Positions 1-9,256 of a stretch of DNA of 64,000 nucleotides are shown here, in pieces. A program made the translations under genes and the position numbers. The DNA lies in NCBI RefSeq assembly GCF_042650605.1, contig NZ_JBHSBN010000002.1, positions 186,001-250,000 of the forward strand, in the 5' to 3' direction. Numbering within the stretch: the first letter of the stretch is position 1; every line of letters begins with the position of its first letter. The DNA comes from Micromonospora_J zhanjiangensis. GTDB taxonomy: Bacteria > Actinomycetota > Actinomycetes > Mycobacteriales > Micromonosporaceae. The notes beneath the pieces were generated by a model. The model had not been told where the DNA came from. It was given only the letters and a program-made list of their open reading frames with translations, and did no database searches.

Positions 1-275
1 TGACGGTGTGGTCGTTCGGCATCGCCCTGCTGCTCGGTCTGCTGATCAAGAAGACGATCGGGTTCCGCGCCTCGGCCGAGGCCGAGGTCGAGGGCATCGA
101 CATCGCCGAGCACGCCGAGAGCGGGTACGACCTGACCCCGGCGGGCGGCGGCAGCGGCGGTGGTGGTGGCGCGTTCGCCATGGCCGGCCTCGGCCGTCCG
201 GCGGGCACCCCGGCCGAGGAGCCGGCGTCGGACACCGACCCGGCCGAGACGGTCACCGAGAAGGTCCCCGGTTAA
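1..275 (+). CDS. amt: Ammonium channel Amt, C-terminal end (partial)
   Basis: Only the last 90 or so codons are present; the gene enters from the left edge and its first whole codon is at position 3. The visible part opens in the final membrane helix (WSFGIALLLGLLIKKTIGF) and passes into a cytosolic tail with the EVEGIDIAEHAE stretch typical of actinobacterial AmtB proteins. The tail then becomes a Gly/Ala/Pro-rich run of about 50 residues that looks disordered. Amt proteins conduct ammonium across the membrane and are closed by binding of PII. The PII gene starts 25 bp downstream and glnD follows, the usual amt-glnB-glnD nitrogen operon, so the family call is safe although most of the protein is missing. 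Confidence 0.9.
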   Translation, partial: TVWSFGIALLLGLLIKKTIGFRASAEAEVEGIDIAEHAESGYDLTPAGGGSGGGGGAFAMAGLGRPAGTPAEEPASDTDPAETVTEKVPG

Positions 276-300
276 CGTTCCGCAGATGGAGGGTTTGGAC

Positions 301-639
301 ATGAAACTGGTGACCGCGGTCATCAAGCCGTACCAGCTGGACGCCGTGAAGGAGGCGCTGCACGCCCTCGGCGTGGCCGGTCTGACCGTCAGCGAGGTCC
401 AGGGCTACGGCCGGCAGAAGGGGCACACCGAGGTGTACCGGGGCGCCGAGTACACGGTCGAGTTCCTGCCCAAGATCAGGGTCGAGGTGCTCACCGACGA
501 GATCGACGTGGACAAGGTGGTCGACGCCATCGTCGGGGCCGCCCGGACGGGCAAGATCGGTGACGGCAAGGTGTGGGTGACCGGAGTCGAGGACGTGGTC
601 CGGGTCCGTACCGGCGAGCGCGGCCTCGACGCGCTGTAG
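301..639 (+). CDS. glnB: Nitrogen regulatory protein P-II
   Basis: This 112-residue PII protein is full length. PII trimers read ATP/ADP, 2-oxoglutarate and the nitrogen state and gate Amt and other targets. The T-loop (about residues 37-55) contains Tyr51, the residue modified in this family; in actinobacteria the modification is reported to be adenylylation by GlnD. The B-loop (residues 82-90, RTGKIGDGK) and the C-loop arginines (R101, R103) that bind nucleotide are intact. The ATG at 301 is preceded by a GGAGGG ribosome site. The gene lies between amt and glnD (3 bp to the latter), so it could equally be called glnK by position. Confidence 0.97.
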   Translation: MKLVTAVIKPYQLDAVKEALHALGVAGLTVSEVQGYGRQKGHTEVYRGAEYTVEFLPKIRVEVLTDEIDVDKVVDAIVGAARTGKIGDGKVWVTGVEDVVRVRTGERGLDAL

Positions 640-642
640 CCC

Positions 643-2949
643 GTGACGGCCTCTTCTGCCGGGAAGGGTACGCCGGGCGGGATCGCGACCGATCCCGTCG
701 GCCCGCGGGTCGACGGGATCGGCGCGGACGCCCGCCGGCGCCGGGCGGCCACGCTCGACGCCTGGCTCGCCGACCGCTACGCGACCGGGCTGCGGGCCGC
801 CGGCTTCCCGCCGGGCGGCCCCACCTCGGCCGGTTCGCCGCCGGTGGCGCTGGCCGCCACCGGCGGTCTGGGTCGTCGGCAGTGCGCCCCGCACGGCGAC
901 CTCGACCTGCTGTTGCTGCACGGCGGTGTGGCCGGACTGGACCGGCTCGCCACCGCGCTGTGGTACCCGGTCTGGGACGCCGGGCTGCCGCTGGACCACT
1001 CGGTCCGTACCGTCGCCGAGGCGCTCTCGGTGGCCCACGACGACGTCAAGGTGGCGCTCGCCCTGCTCGACCTGCGGCACGTGGCCGGGGACCGGGCGCT
1101 GACCGACCAGCTGGCCGCCGCCGCGGCCGACCAGTGGCGGCGTACCGCCGTGCGCCGGTTGCCCGGGCTGCGCGAGCTGACCGACGCCCGCTGGGCCGCG
1201 CACGGCGAACTCGCCTTCCTGCTCGAGGGGGACCTGAAGGAGGCGGCCGGCGGGCTGCGCGACGTCGGCGTGCTGCGCGCCGTCGCGCAGTCCGGGCTCA
1301 CCGACGCGCTCCGCCCCGCGGTCCGGGCCGCGCACCTGCGGCTGCTGGACACCCGGGACGCGCTGCACACCGCCACCGGCCGCCGGGTCGACCGGCTGGT
1401 CGCCCAGGAACGGGCGGCCGTCGCCGACCTGCTCGGGGTGGACGGCCCGGACATCCTGTCCCGCCGGGTGTCCGGCGACGCCCGGACGGTCAGTCACGCG
1501 CTGGACGACGCCTGGCGGGCCGTGGACCGGCTGCGGTCGGCCCGCCGCCGGGGTGCCCCCGGGCACCCGGTCCGCCGGCCGGTGGCCCGGGACGTGGTGG
1601 CCCACGACGGCGAGCTGGTGCTGGCCCGGACCGCCATCGGCGCCCGGCCCGACCCGAGCCTGGCGCTGCGGGTGGCCGCCGCCTCGGCGAGCACCGGGCT
1701 GCCGATCGCGCGGGCCACCTGCGAGTGGCTCGCCGCCTACTGTCCGCCGCTGCCGACGCCGTGGCCGGCCGCCGCCCGGGCCGCGCTGATCACGCTGCTC
1801 GGCGCCGGTCCCGGCCTGGTGCCCACCTGGGAGACCTGCGACCGGTACGGATTGGTCGACGGCTGGCTGCCGGAGTGGCCCCGGCTGCGCAGCCTGCCGC
1901 AGCACAACCCGGTGCACCGGTTCACCCTGGACCGGCACCTGGTGCAGACCGCGGCCGAGGCGACCCGGCACACCCGCGAGGTGGACCGGCCGGACCTGCT
2001 GCTGCTCGGCGCGTTCCTGCACGACATCGGCAAGGGGCTCGGCGCGGACCACAGCCTGGACGGCGTACCGGTGGCCGCCCGGGTGGCCACCCGGATCGGC
2101 CTGCCGCCGGCCGAGGTGGCCACGGTGGAGAAGCTGGTCCGGCTGCACCTGATGCTGCCCGAGGTGGCCACCCGCCGGGACCTGGCCGACCCGGTCACCA
2201 TCGCGAGCGTGGCCGAGGCGGTCGGCGACCCGGGCACCCTCGACCTGCTGCACGCGTTGGCCCGGGCCGACGCCCGGGCCACCGGACCGGCCGCCTGGTC
2301 GGACTGGAAGGGACGGCTGATCGCCGAACTGGTCGGTCGGGTACGTATCGCGCTGGACACCGGCGCGCTGCCGGCGCCACCGGAGCCCGATCCCGGGCTG
2401 GTGGCCGGGCCGCTGCCGGTCGTACAGCTGACCGGGGACCGGGTGGCGGTGGCCGCGGCCGACCGGCGTGGCCTGCTCGCCGCGGTGGCCGGGTGCCTGG
2501 CCCTGCACCGGCTGGAGGTGCTGGCCGCGGACGCCGCCACGGTGGCCGACCGGGCACTTGTGGAGTTCCGTGTGCAGCCGCGGTACGGCACCCCGCCCGA
2601 CCCGGTCGCGCTCGCCGCCGACCTGCGCCGCGCGGTCACCGGCGACGTGTCGGTCAACCAGCGGCTGCGCGGTCGGGCGCTGGCGGCCCGGGGCGCCGGC
2701 GCGGCGCCGCGGATCGTCTGGCACCGGGAGGCGGCCACCGACGCGGTGGTGCTGGAGCTGCGCGCGGCCGACGCCGCCGGCCTGCTCTACCGGGTCGCCA
2801 GCGCGCTGGACGCCGCGGGCGGCCAGGTCCGGGCGGCCCGGATCAGCACCCTGGGCGCCGACGTGGTGGACGCGTTCTACCTCACCGGCGACTGGTCCGA
2901 CGAGGCCGACCGGGACCGGGTCACCGCGGCGGTCCTGGCCGCCGTCTGA
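643..2949 (+). CDS. glnD: [Protein-PII] uridylyl/adenylyltransferase GlnD
   Basis: GlnD modifies PII under nitrogen limitation and removes the modification under excess. At 768 residues the order is: N-terminal nucleotidyltransferase domain with the GG...GDLDLLLLH motif (Gly74-Gly75, Asp86 and Asp88 as metal ligands), linker helices, an HD phosphohydrolase domain (HDIGKG, His460-Asp461), and two C-terminal ACT domains (about 590-660 and 700-768) expected to sense glutamine. The usual GRxEL after the glycine pair reads GRRQCAPHGD here, a mild deviation. The GTG start lies 3 bp after glnB, consistent with co-transcription. The long antisense ORFs over this gene are shadows. Confidence 0.95.
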   Translation: MTASSAGKGTPGGIATDPVGPRVDGIGADARRRRAATLDAWLADRYATGLRAAGFPPGGPTSAGSPPVALAATGGLGRRQCAPHGDLDLLLLHGGVAGLDRLATALWYPVWDAGLPLDHSVRTVAEALSVAHDDVKVALALLDLRHVAGDRALTDQLAAAAADQWRRTAVRRLPGLRELTDARWAAHGELAFLLEGDLKEAAGGLRDVGVLRAVAQSGLTDALRPAVRAAHLRLLDTRDALHTATGRRVDRLVAQERAAVADLLGVDGPDILSRRVSGDARTVSHALDDAWRAVDRLRSARRRGAPGHPVRRPVARDVVAHDGELVLARTAIGARPDPSLALRVAAASASTGLPIARATCEWLAAYCPPLPTPWPAAARAALITLLGAGPGLVPTWETCDRYGLVDGWLPEWPRLRSLPQHNPVHRFTLDRHLVQTAAEATRHTREVDRPDLLLLGAFLHDIGKGLGADHSLDGVPVAARVATRIGLPPAEVATVEKLVRLHLMLPEVATRRDLADPVTIASVAEAVGDPGTLDLLHALARADARATGPAAWSDWKGRLIAELVGRVRIALDTGALPAPPEPDPGLVAGPLPVVQLTGDRVAVAAADRRGLLAAVAGCLALHRLEVLAADAATVADRALVEFRVQPRYGTPPDPVALAADLRRAVTGDVSVNQRLRGRALAARGAGAAPRIVWHREAATDAVVLELRAADAAGLLYRVASALDAAGGQVRAARISTLGADVVDAFYLTGDWSDEADRDRVTAAVLAAV

Positions 2950-2974
2950 CCGTCCGGCCGTCCGGCGGGTACGT

Positions 2975-3018
2975 CCCGGCGCGTAGCCGCGGAGCCGTCC
3001 GCGGCCGGACGCGCCGGG
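2975..3018 (+). terminator. Hairpin terminator after glnD
   Basis: Perfect 10-bp arms (CCCGGCGCGT at 2975-2984 and its complement at 3009-3018) enclose a second 6-bp stem (CCGCGG, 2987-2992 and 2999-3004). It lies 25 bp after the glnD stop and 26 bp before the ABC ATPase gene. No T-tract follows, as is common in high-GC actinobacteria. Confidence 0.55.
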
Positions 3019-3044
3019 CGGCGGACTCGGCGACCGTGTGGGGC

Positions 3045-3948
<904 letters not shown>

Positions 3949-3959
<11 letters not shown>

Positions 3960-4794
3960 TCACCGGGCGGCCGTCTGGGGGTGCTGCCGGGCGGAACTGA
4001 CCAAGCTGCTGCGTCGGCCGGCGAACTGGCTCCTGTTCGCCGTGGCCCTGGTGCTCAGCCTGACCTTCACCTACGCCGTCCCGTACGCCGGCTACGCGGC
4101 CGGCACCGGTGGCGTACGCAGCAGCCGGGGCCTGCCCGCGCTGCTGCCGGAACACCTGGTCGGCAACTCGATCGGCGGGCTGCCGGTCTTCTCCGGCGCG
4201 ATCGTGCTGATCCTCGCCGTGCTGGCCGTCGGTGGCGAGTACGGCTGGGGCACCTGGAAGACGGTGCTCACCCAGGGCCCGGGGCGGACCGTGCTGTACG
4301 CCGGCAAGCTGCTCGCCCTGGCGGCCGCCGCGCTGGTGCTGGTGCTGGCGATGTTCGGCACCGGCGCGCTGGCCAGCGCCGGTATCGCCGCGGCCGAGGG
4401 CCGGCCGGTGACCTGGCCGCCGCTGGGTGACCTGATCACCGGCATCGGGGCCGGCTGGCTCGTCGCCGCCATGTGGGCCGCCCTGGGTGGGCTGCTCGCG
4501 GTGTTGCTGCGCGGGGTGGCGGTGGCCGTCGGGCTCGGCCTGGTCTGGCTGCTGGCGGTGCAGAACCTGCTGGCCAGCATCGCCGCGCCGCTGCTGCCCT
4601 GGGTGGCCGACCTGCAGAAGGCGTTGCCCGGCCCGAACGCCGGGTCGCTGGTCGCCTCGCTGGGCGCCGGCGCGGACACCCCGGGTGTGGCGCAACTCGT
4701 CGGCGTCGGCCGGGCGACCCTGGTGGTGGCCGGTTACCTGGTCGGTTTCGCGCTGCTCACCGTCGCGTTGCTGCGCCGCCGCGACGTGGTGTGA
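3949..4794 (+). CDS. ABC-2 type transporter permease
   Basis: This 281-residue integral membrane protein has about six hydrophobic segments, the first at residues 24-44 and the last at 255-275, typical of ABC-2 permeases that pair with a DrrA-type ATPase. A polar extracytoplasmic loop of about 35 residues follows the first helix. The ATG at 3949 lies inside the end of the ATPase gene (11-bp overlap) behind AAGGGAG, so the two subunits are translationally coupled and very likely form one exporter. The histidine kinase gene begins 13 bp after its stop. Sequence alone does not reveal the substrate. Confidence 0.88.
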
Positions 4795-4807
4795 GAGCGT
4801 GCCGTGC

Positions 4808-6016
4808 ATGCGTCCGCGCAACTGGCTGTTCGACGCGCTGCTCGCCCTGGTGCTGGCGCACGCCGCGGTGATCGGCACGCCGTACGCGGGGTTGCGGCAG
4901 CCCGGCAGCGCCCGGGTCGACGGCGTCGCGGTGGCCCTGATCGTGCTGGCCGGCGCGGCGCTGGTGGTCCGCCGCCGGTGGCCGCTGGTCACCTTCGCGG
5001 TGACGGCCGGGGCGACCTCGGTCTACCTGCTGCGCGGGCTGCCGTACGGGCCGATCCTGTTCATCTGCGGCGTCGCCGTCTACACGGTGGCGATGCTGCT
5101 GCCGACCCGACGGGCGGTGCCGACCGGCGTGGTCGCGCTGGTGCTCGTGGTGCTGCACAATGTCACCGGACCGGCCGACCTGGCGGCGCTGCTGCCCGAG
5201 ACGGCCGTGGTGGTGGTGCCGTTCGCGCTCGGCACCACGGTCCGGTTGAGCCGGGACGCGGCCCGTCGCGCCCGCGAGGAGCGGGCCCGCGAGGTGGCGT
5301 CCGACGAGCGGCTGCGGGTCGCGCAGGAGGTACACGACGTGGTCGGGCACGGGCTCGCGGCGATCAACATGCAGGCCGAGATCGCCCTGCACCTGCTGCC
5401 CAGCCGGCCCGAGCAGGCCGAGGTGGCGTTGACGGCGATCAGCCGGACCAGCAAGGAGGCGCTGGACGAGTTGCGCGCCACGCTGTCGGTGCTGCGCCGC
5501 AGCGGCGAGGAGCGGGCCCCCACGCCGGGGCTGGCCCAGTTGCCCGCCCTGGTCGACCGGCTGACCGGCACCGGCCTGGCGGTGACCCTGGACGTGCCCG
5601 GCGAACCGCCGGACCTGCCGCTGGCGGTGGACCTGGCCGCCTACCGGGTGGTGCAGGAGGCGTTGACCAACGTGCTGCGGCACGCCGGTTCCGCCACCGC
5701 CACGGTCCGGGTGGCATACCTGCCGGACGCGCTGACCGTGGAGGTCACCGACACCGGTACGGGCGGTCGCGCCGCGCCGGTCGGCGGGGGCGGGGGTCGC
5801 GCCGCGCCGGCCGGCGGGCCGGCACCGGCCGGTGGGTCGGGCGGCCCGTCGTCGGCCCGGACCGACGAGGGCCGGGGGAGCGGACCGGTCGCCGGGCACG
5901 GCATCCCGGGCATGCGCGAGCGGGTCACCGCCCTCGGTGGCACCTTCACCGCCGGGCCGCTGCCCGGCACCGGTTTCCGGGTGTACGCCCGGCTGCCCGT
6001 CGAGGACCGCCGATGA
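4808..6016 (+). CDS. Two-component sensor histidine kinase (NarL/DesK type)
   Basis: This 402-residue kinase has an N-terminal membrane domain of four to five helices (residues 1-150), a short coiled linker, and a HisKA_3 dimerization domain with the phospho-accepting histidine in EVHDVVGH (His176). The HATPase domain has an N box (EALTNVLRHAG), a G1 box (VTDTGTGG) and a G2 box (GHGIPGMRERV). Between G1 and G2 is an unusual Gly/Ala/Pro-rich insertion of roughly 40 residues built on a 30-bp duplication (5765-5824); it replaces the normally short ATP-lid loop. No large extracellular sensor is present, which fits kinases that sense membrane or transporter state. The response regulator begins 17 bp downstream. 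Confidence 0.92.
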   Translation: MRPRNWLFDALLALVLAHAAVIGTPYAGLRQPGSARVDGVAVALIVLAGAALVVRRRWPLVTFAVTAGATSVYLLRGLPYGPILFICGVAVYTVAMLLPTRRAVPTGVVALVLVVLHNVTGPADLAALLPETAVVVVPFALGTTVRLSRDAARRAREERAREVASDERLRVAQEVHDVVGHGLAAINMQAEIALHLLPSRPEQAEVALTAISRTSKEALDELRATLSVLRRSGEERAPTPGLAQLPALVDRLTGTGLAVTLDVPGEPPDLPLAVDLAAYRVVQEALTNVLRHAGSATATVRVAYLPDALTVEVTDTGTGGRAAPVGGGGGRAAPAGGPAPAGGSGGPSSARTDEGRGSGPVAGHGIPGMRERVTALGGTFTAGPLPGTGFRVYARLPVEDRR

Positions 6017-6032
6017 CTGTTCAGGAGTGTCG

Positions 6033-6692
6033 ATGACCGTCCGGGTGCTGATCGCCGACGACCAGGATCTGATCCGGCTGGGCCTGCGCGCGCTGGTGGA
6101 GAGCGAGGCGGACCTGGCCGTGGTCGGCGAGGCCGCCGACGGGCTGGCCGCGGTGGCGGTGGCCGGCCGGGAACGCCCCGACGTGGTGCTGATGGACGTC
6201 CGGATGCCCGGCATCGACGGGATCGAGGCGACCCGGCGGATCGTCGCCGACCCAGGGCTCGCCGGCACCCGGGTGATCGTGCTGACCACGTTCGAGCTGG
6301 ACGAGTACGTCTTCGACGCGCTCCGGTACGGCGCCAGCGGCTTTCTGATCAAGGACACCAAGCCGACGGAACTGCTCCGGGCGATCCGGCTGGTGGCCGA
6401 GGGTGAGGCGTTGCTGTCGCCGTCGGTGACCCGGCGGGTGGTCCGCGAGTTCGCGACCCGGCCGTCCCGGGTGCCCCGGCCGCACCCCCGGCTGGACTCG
6501 TTGACCGAGCGGGAACGGGAGGTGGTGGGGCTGGTCGGCGAGGGGCTGAGCAACGAGGAGATCGCCGCCCGGCTGGTGCTCAGCCCGGCCACCGCCCGTA
6601 CCCATGTCAGTCGGGCGATGGTCAAGCTCGCCGCCCGGGACCGCGCCCAGCTCGTCGTCTTCGCGTACCAGTCCGGCCTGGTCGACCGCTGA
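6033..6692 (+). CDS. LuxR/NarL-family response regulator
   Basis: This 219-residue regulator has a receiver domain (1-120) with acidic pocket Asp9-Asp10 and phospho-acceptor Asp55 in LMDVRMPG, and a C-terminal LuxR helix-turn-helix (about 155-215, LTEREREVVGLVGEGLSNEE). It follows the kinase by 17 bp with a GGAG-like site at 6023-6026, so the two should form one system. It probably controls the ABC exporter encoded just upstream in the same direction; that target is inferred from position. The gene is followed directly by a hairpin terminator. Confidence 0.94.
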   Translation: MTVRVLIADDQDLIRLGLRALVESEADLAVVGEAADGLAAVAVAGRERPDVVLMDVRMPGIDGIEATRRIVADPGLAGTRVIVLTTFELDEYVFDALRYGASGFLIKDTKPTELLRAIRLVAEGEALLSPSVTRRVVREFATRPSRVPRPHPRLDSLTEREREVVGLVGEGLSNEEIAARLVLSPATARTHVSRAMVKLAARDRAQLVVFAYQSGLVDR

Positions 6693-6693
6693 G

Positions 6694-6718
6694 CCGCCGG
6701 TCGTCGGGTGACCGGCGG
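6694..6718 (+). terminator. Terminator of the ABC/two-component operon
   Basis: A perfect 9-bp stem (CCGCCGGTC at 6694-6702 and its complement at 6710-6718) with a 7-nt loop begins two bases after the response-regulator stop codon. The position fits the end of an operon running from 3045. Confidence 0.6.
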
Positions 6719-6767
6719 GTCGGCGCGGTCCGGGCGGCCACCGGCTCGGCCGGGTGGGCCGCCCGGC

Positions 6768-6787
6768 GATCCGATCCGATCCGATCT
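6768..6787. repeat. GATCC short tandem repeat
   Basis: Three GATCC units and one GATCT lie head to tail in the intergenic region before ffh. They could be a slippage-prone microsatellite; no function is suggested. Confidence 0.5.
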
Positions 6788-6846
6788 GGCCGAGGCGGGG
6801 GCGGGGTGCCCGAGCGGGCTGCGGCGCGGGGAGTGGCCCGGGCGGC

Positions 6847-6852
6847 TACCCT
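6847..6852 (+). promoter_or_regulatory. Possible -10 element for ffh
   Basis: TACCCT about 75 bp before the ffh start, in the otherwise empty 233-bp gap after the regulator terminator. It resembles actinobacterial housekeeping -10 boxes; I see no convincing -35. Confidence 0.3.
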
Positions 6853-6925
6853 TGCGGTGGCCGGGGCGGGTACGCGCCAAACTGGACTCTGCCTGCTGAC
6901 TTACGACAAAACGGGATGTTGCGCC

Positions 6926-8488
6926 GTGTTTGACACCTTGAGTGACCGCCTTTCCGGGATCTTCACCAAGCTCCGCGGAAAGGGCCGACTCACCGACGCC
7001 GACATCGACGCCACCGCGCGCGAGATCCGTCTCGCGCTGCTGGAGGCGGACGTCGCCCTGCCCGTGGTCAAGGGCTTCATCGCCCGGGTCAAGGAGCGGG
7101 CCCGGGGCGCCGAGGTGTCCCAGGCGCTCAACCCGGCCCAGCAGATCGTCAAGATCGTTCACGAGGAACTGATCAACATCCTCGGCGGCGAGGACCGGCG
7201 GCTCCAGTTCGCCAAGCAGCCGCCCACCGTGATCATGCTGGCCGGTCTGCAGGGTTCCGGTAAGACCACGCTCGCCGGCAAGCTGGCCCGCTGGCTCAAG
7301 GGCCAGGGTCACCAGCCGCTGCTGGTCGCCGCCGACCTCCAGCGCCCCAACGCCGTCGGGCAGCTCCAGGTGCTCGGTGGTCGGGCCGGCGTCGAGGTGT
7401 ACGCCCCGGAGCCCGGCAACGGTGTCGGCGACCCGGTGCAGGTGGCCCGCGCCTCGATCGAGCACGCCCGCCGGGCCGCCCGGGACATCGTCATCGTCGA
7501 CACCGCCGGTCGGCTCGGTATCGACGCGGAGATGATGCGGCAGGCCGCCGACATCCGGGACGCGGTCGAGCCGGACGAGGTCATCTTCGTCATCGACGCG
7601 ATGGTCGGCCAGGACGCCGTCCGTACCGCGGAGGCGTTCCGCGACGGGGTCGGCATCACCGGTGTGGTGTTGTCCAAGCTGGACGGTGACGCCCGGGGTG
7701 GCGCCGCGCTGTCGGTCCGCGAGGTGACCGGCCAGCCGATCATGTTCGCCTCCACCGGTGAGAAGCTGGAGGACTTCGACGTCTTCCACCCGGACCGGAT
7801 GGCCAGCCGGATCCTCGGCATGGGCGACGTCCTCACCCTGATCGAGCAGGCCGAACAGGCCTTCGACGCCGATCAGAAGGAGAAGATGACCGCCAAGCTG
7901 ATGGGCGGTGAGACCTTCACCCTGGAGGACTTCCTCGACCAGCTCATCGCGGTCCGGCGGATGGGCCCGATCGCCAACGTGCTGTCGATGATGCCCGGCA
8001 TGGGGCAGATGAAGGACCAGCTCGCCGAGCTGGACGACAAGCACTTCGACCGGGTGACCGCCATCATCCGGTCGATGACCCCCGGCGAGCGGACCAACCC
8101 GAAGATCATCAATGGTTCCCGGCGGGCCCGGATCGCGAACGGCTCCGGGGTCACCGTGATGGACGTCAACCAGCTGCTCAACCGCTTCACCGAGGCGCAG
8201 AAGATGATGAAGCAGATGGGCGGCATGATGGGCCTGCCCGGGGCGGGCCGGCGCAAGGCCACGAAGTCCCCGAAGAACAAGCGCAAGGGCACCAAGGGCG
8301 GCGGCCGGCCGCGCAGCGGCGGCCCGGCCGGCGGGATGCCCGCCGGGTTCCCGGGCGGGATGCCGCAGCTGCCGCCGGGCCTGGACCCGAACGACCTGGC
8401 CGGCGGTCAGGGCCTACCGCCGGGGTTCAAGCTGCCGAACCTCGACTTCAACAAGCTGACCAAGCGCGACAAGGGCAAGGACCGATAA
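6926..8488 (+). CDS. ffh: Signal recognition particle protein Ffh
   Basis: Ffh binds 4.5S RNA and signal sequences and delivers ribosomes to FtsY at the membrane. This 520-residue protein has an N domain (1-85), a GTPase domain with G1 loop GLQGSGKTT (about 106-114), DTAGR (near 192) and the LSKLDGDARGG segment (near 250), then a methionine-rich M domain (about 300-430). A Gly/Pro-rich and finally basic tail of about 85 residues follows, longer than in E. coli but common in actinomycetes. The GTG at 6926 gives the family N-terminus (FDTLSDRLSGIF). In mycobacteria ffh also follows amt-glnB-glnD; here the exporter operon lies in between. Confidence 0.97.
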   Translation: MFDTLSDRLSGIFTKLRGKGRLTDADIDATAREIRLALLEADVALPVVKGFIARVKERARGAEVSQALNPAQQIVKIVHEELINILGGEDRRLQFAKQPPTVIMLAGLQGSGKTTLAGKLARWLKGQGHQPLLVAADLQRPNAVGQLQVLGGRAGVEVYAPEPGNGVGDPVQVARASIEHARRAARDIVIVDTAGRLGIDAEMMRQAADIRDAVEPDEVIFVIDAMVGQDAVRTAEAFRDGVGITGVVLSKLDGDARGGAALSVREVTGQPIMFASTGEKLEDFDVFHPDRMASRILGMGDVLTLIEQAEQAFDADQKEKMTAKLMGGETFTLEDFLDQLIAVRRMGPIANVLSMMPGMGQMKDQLAELDDKHFDRVTAIIRSMTPGERTNPKIINGSRRARIANGSGVTVMDVNQLLNRFTEAQKMMKQMGGMMGLPGAGRRKATKSPKNKRKGTKGGGRPRSGGPAGGMPAGFPGGMPQLPPGLDPNDLAGGQGLPPGFKLPNLDFNKLTKRDKGKDR

Positions 8489-8535
8489 CCTGGACGAGCG
8501 GCGTGTCGTGAACGGTGAGCGACACTCTCATTGCT

Positions 8536-8541
8536 TAGGGT
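8536..8541 (+). promoter_or_regulatory. -10 element for the Uma2-type gene
   Basis: TAGGGT lies 27 nt upstream of the ATG at 8569, leaving a short leader that contains the ribosome site GGAAGGAG (8556-8563). Confidence 0.4.
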
Positions 8542-8568
8542 GATGGGGATCCTTTGGAAGGAGATGTC

Positions 8569-9162
8569 ATGACCGCGGCCCCGATCCTGCCCGAGCGGCA
8601 GGAGTGGACGGTTGACGACCTCGGCGGACTGCCGCCGGACCTTCCGTACGAACTGGTCAACGGAAGGTTGATCTTGCCGTCCCCTACCGCCCTTCACCAG
8701 GACCTGTGCGTCGATCTTGTGTTGGCGCTACGGATGAATTGTCCGCCCGATTACATCATCAGCATCGATCAGTCGATGTCGGTCGACCGGCGCAACGAAC
8801 CACGACCGGACGTCGTGGTGATCCGTCGGGAGCACGCCGACCGCAGCCCCGTTCCGGTCGGATCGGTCCAACTCGCGGTCGAGGTCCTCTCGCCGACGTC
8901 GATCTTCCGCGACATGTACGACAAGGCCAAGGTCTACGCGCACGCCGGAGTGCGGGCGTACTGGGTGGTCGATCCGTTGCACGGGCCGATCACGCTGACC
9001 GAGTACCTGCTCAGCCCGAACGGCGAGTACGAGGCACTCACCCACACGGCCGACCTCTTCGTCACCGAGCGACCGTGGAAGGTCTCGGTCGACCTGCCCG
9101 CGCTGACCGCCCGGCGGGCCGGTGTGCTGGCCCGGGCCGGGCAGGAGCACGCGGAAGGCTGA
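8569..9162 (+). CDS. Uma2 (DUF820) family PD-(D/E)xK nuclease-like protein
   Basis: This 197-residue protein shows the Uma2/DUF820 pattern: an N-terminal YELVNGRLI beta segment, a central RPDVVVI strand, VQLAVEVLSPTS, a DKAKVYAHAG helix and YWVVDP. The acidic residues in RPD and AVEVLS and the lysine after them fit a PD-(D/E)xK active site. The family is abundant in cyanobacteria and actinomycetes; its biological role is not established, so nuclease activity is inferred from the fold. The ATG at 8569 is preferred over an in-frame TTG at 8554 because GGAAGGAG lies just before it. It stands alone between ffh and an amidohydrolase; a second paralogue lies at 44079. Confidence 0.87.
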   Translation: MTAAPILPERQEWTVDDLGGLPPDLPYELVNGRLILPSPTALHQDLCVDLVLALRMNCPPDYIISIDQSMSVDRRNEPRPDVVVIRREHADRSPVPVGSVQLAVEVLSPTSIFRDMYDKAKVYAHAGVRAYWVVDPLHGPITLTEYLLSPNGEYEALTHTADLFVTERPWKVSVDLPALTARRAGVLARAGQEHAEG

Positions 9163-9243
9163 CCGTACGCCGAAGGGTGCAACGACACGCCGAATGGTGC
9201 CGGCCCGGCGGGCGGTGACCCGGCGTCCGGCCGGAAGATCCGG

Positions 9244-9249
9244 TAGGAA
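9244..9249 (+). promoter_or_regulatory. -10 element giving a probably leaderless amidohydrolase mRNA
   Basis: TAGGAA ends 7 nt before the ATG at 9257 and there is no Shine-Dalgarno sequence, the pattern of leaderless transcripts. Confidence 0.4.
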
Positions 9250-9256
9250 TGGGCAC

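Noticed and set aside
253..2724. 823-residue open frame on the minus strand over glnD
   Set aside because: It is antisense to a well-conserved gene, is extremely Arg/Gly/Pro-rich and has no domain pattern. Long shadow frames are expected at this GC content.
4757..8044. 1095-residue minus-strand frame across the kinase, regulator and ffh
   Set aside because: It spans three unrelated plus-strand genes and their gaps; composition is typical of an antisense shadow.
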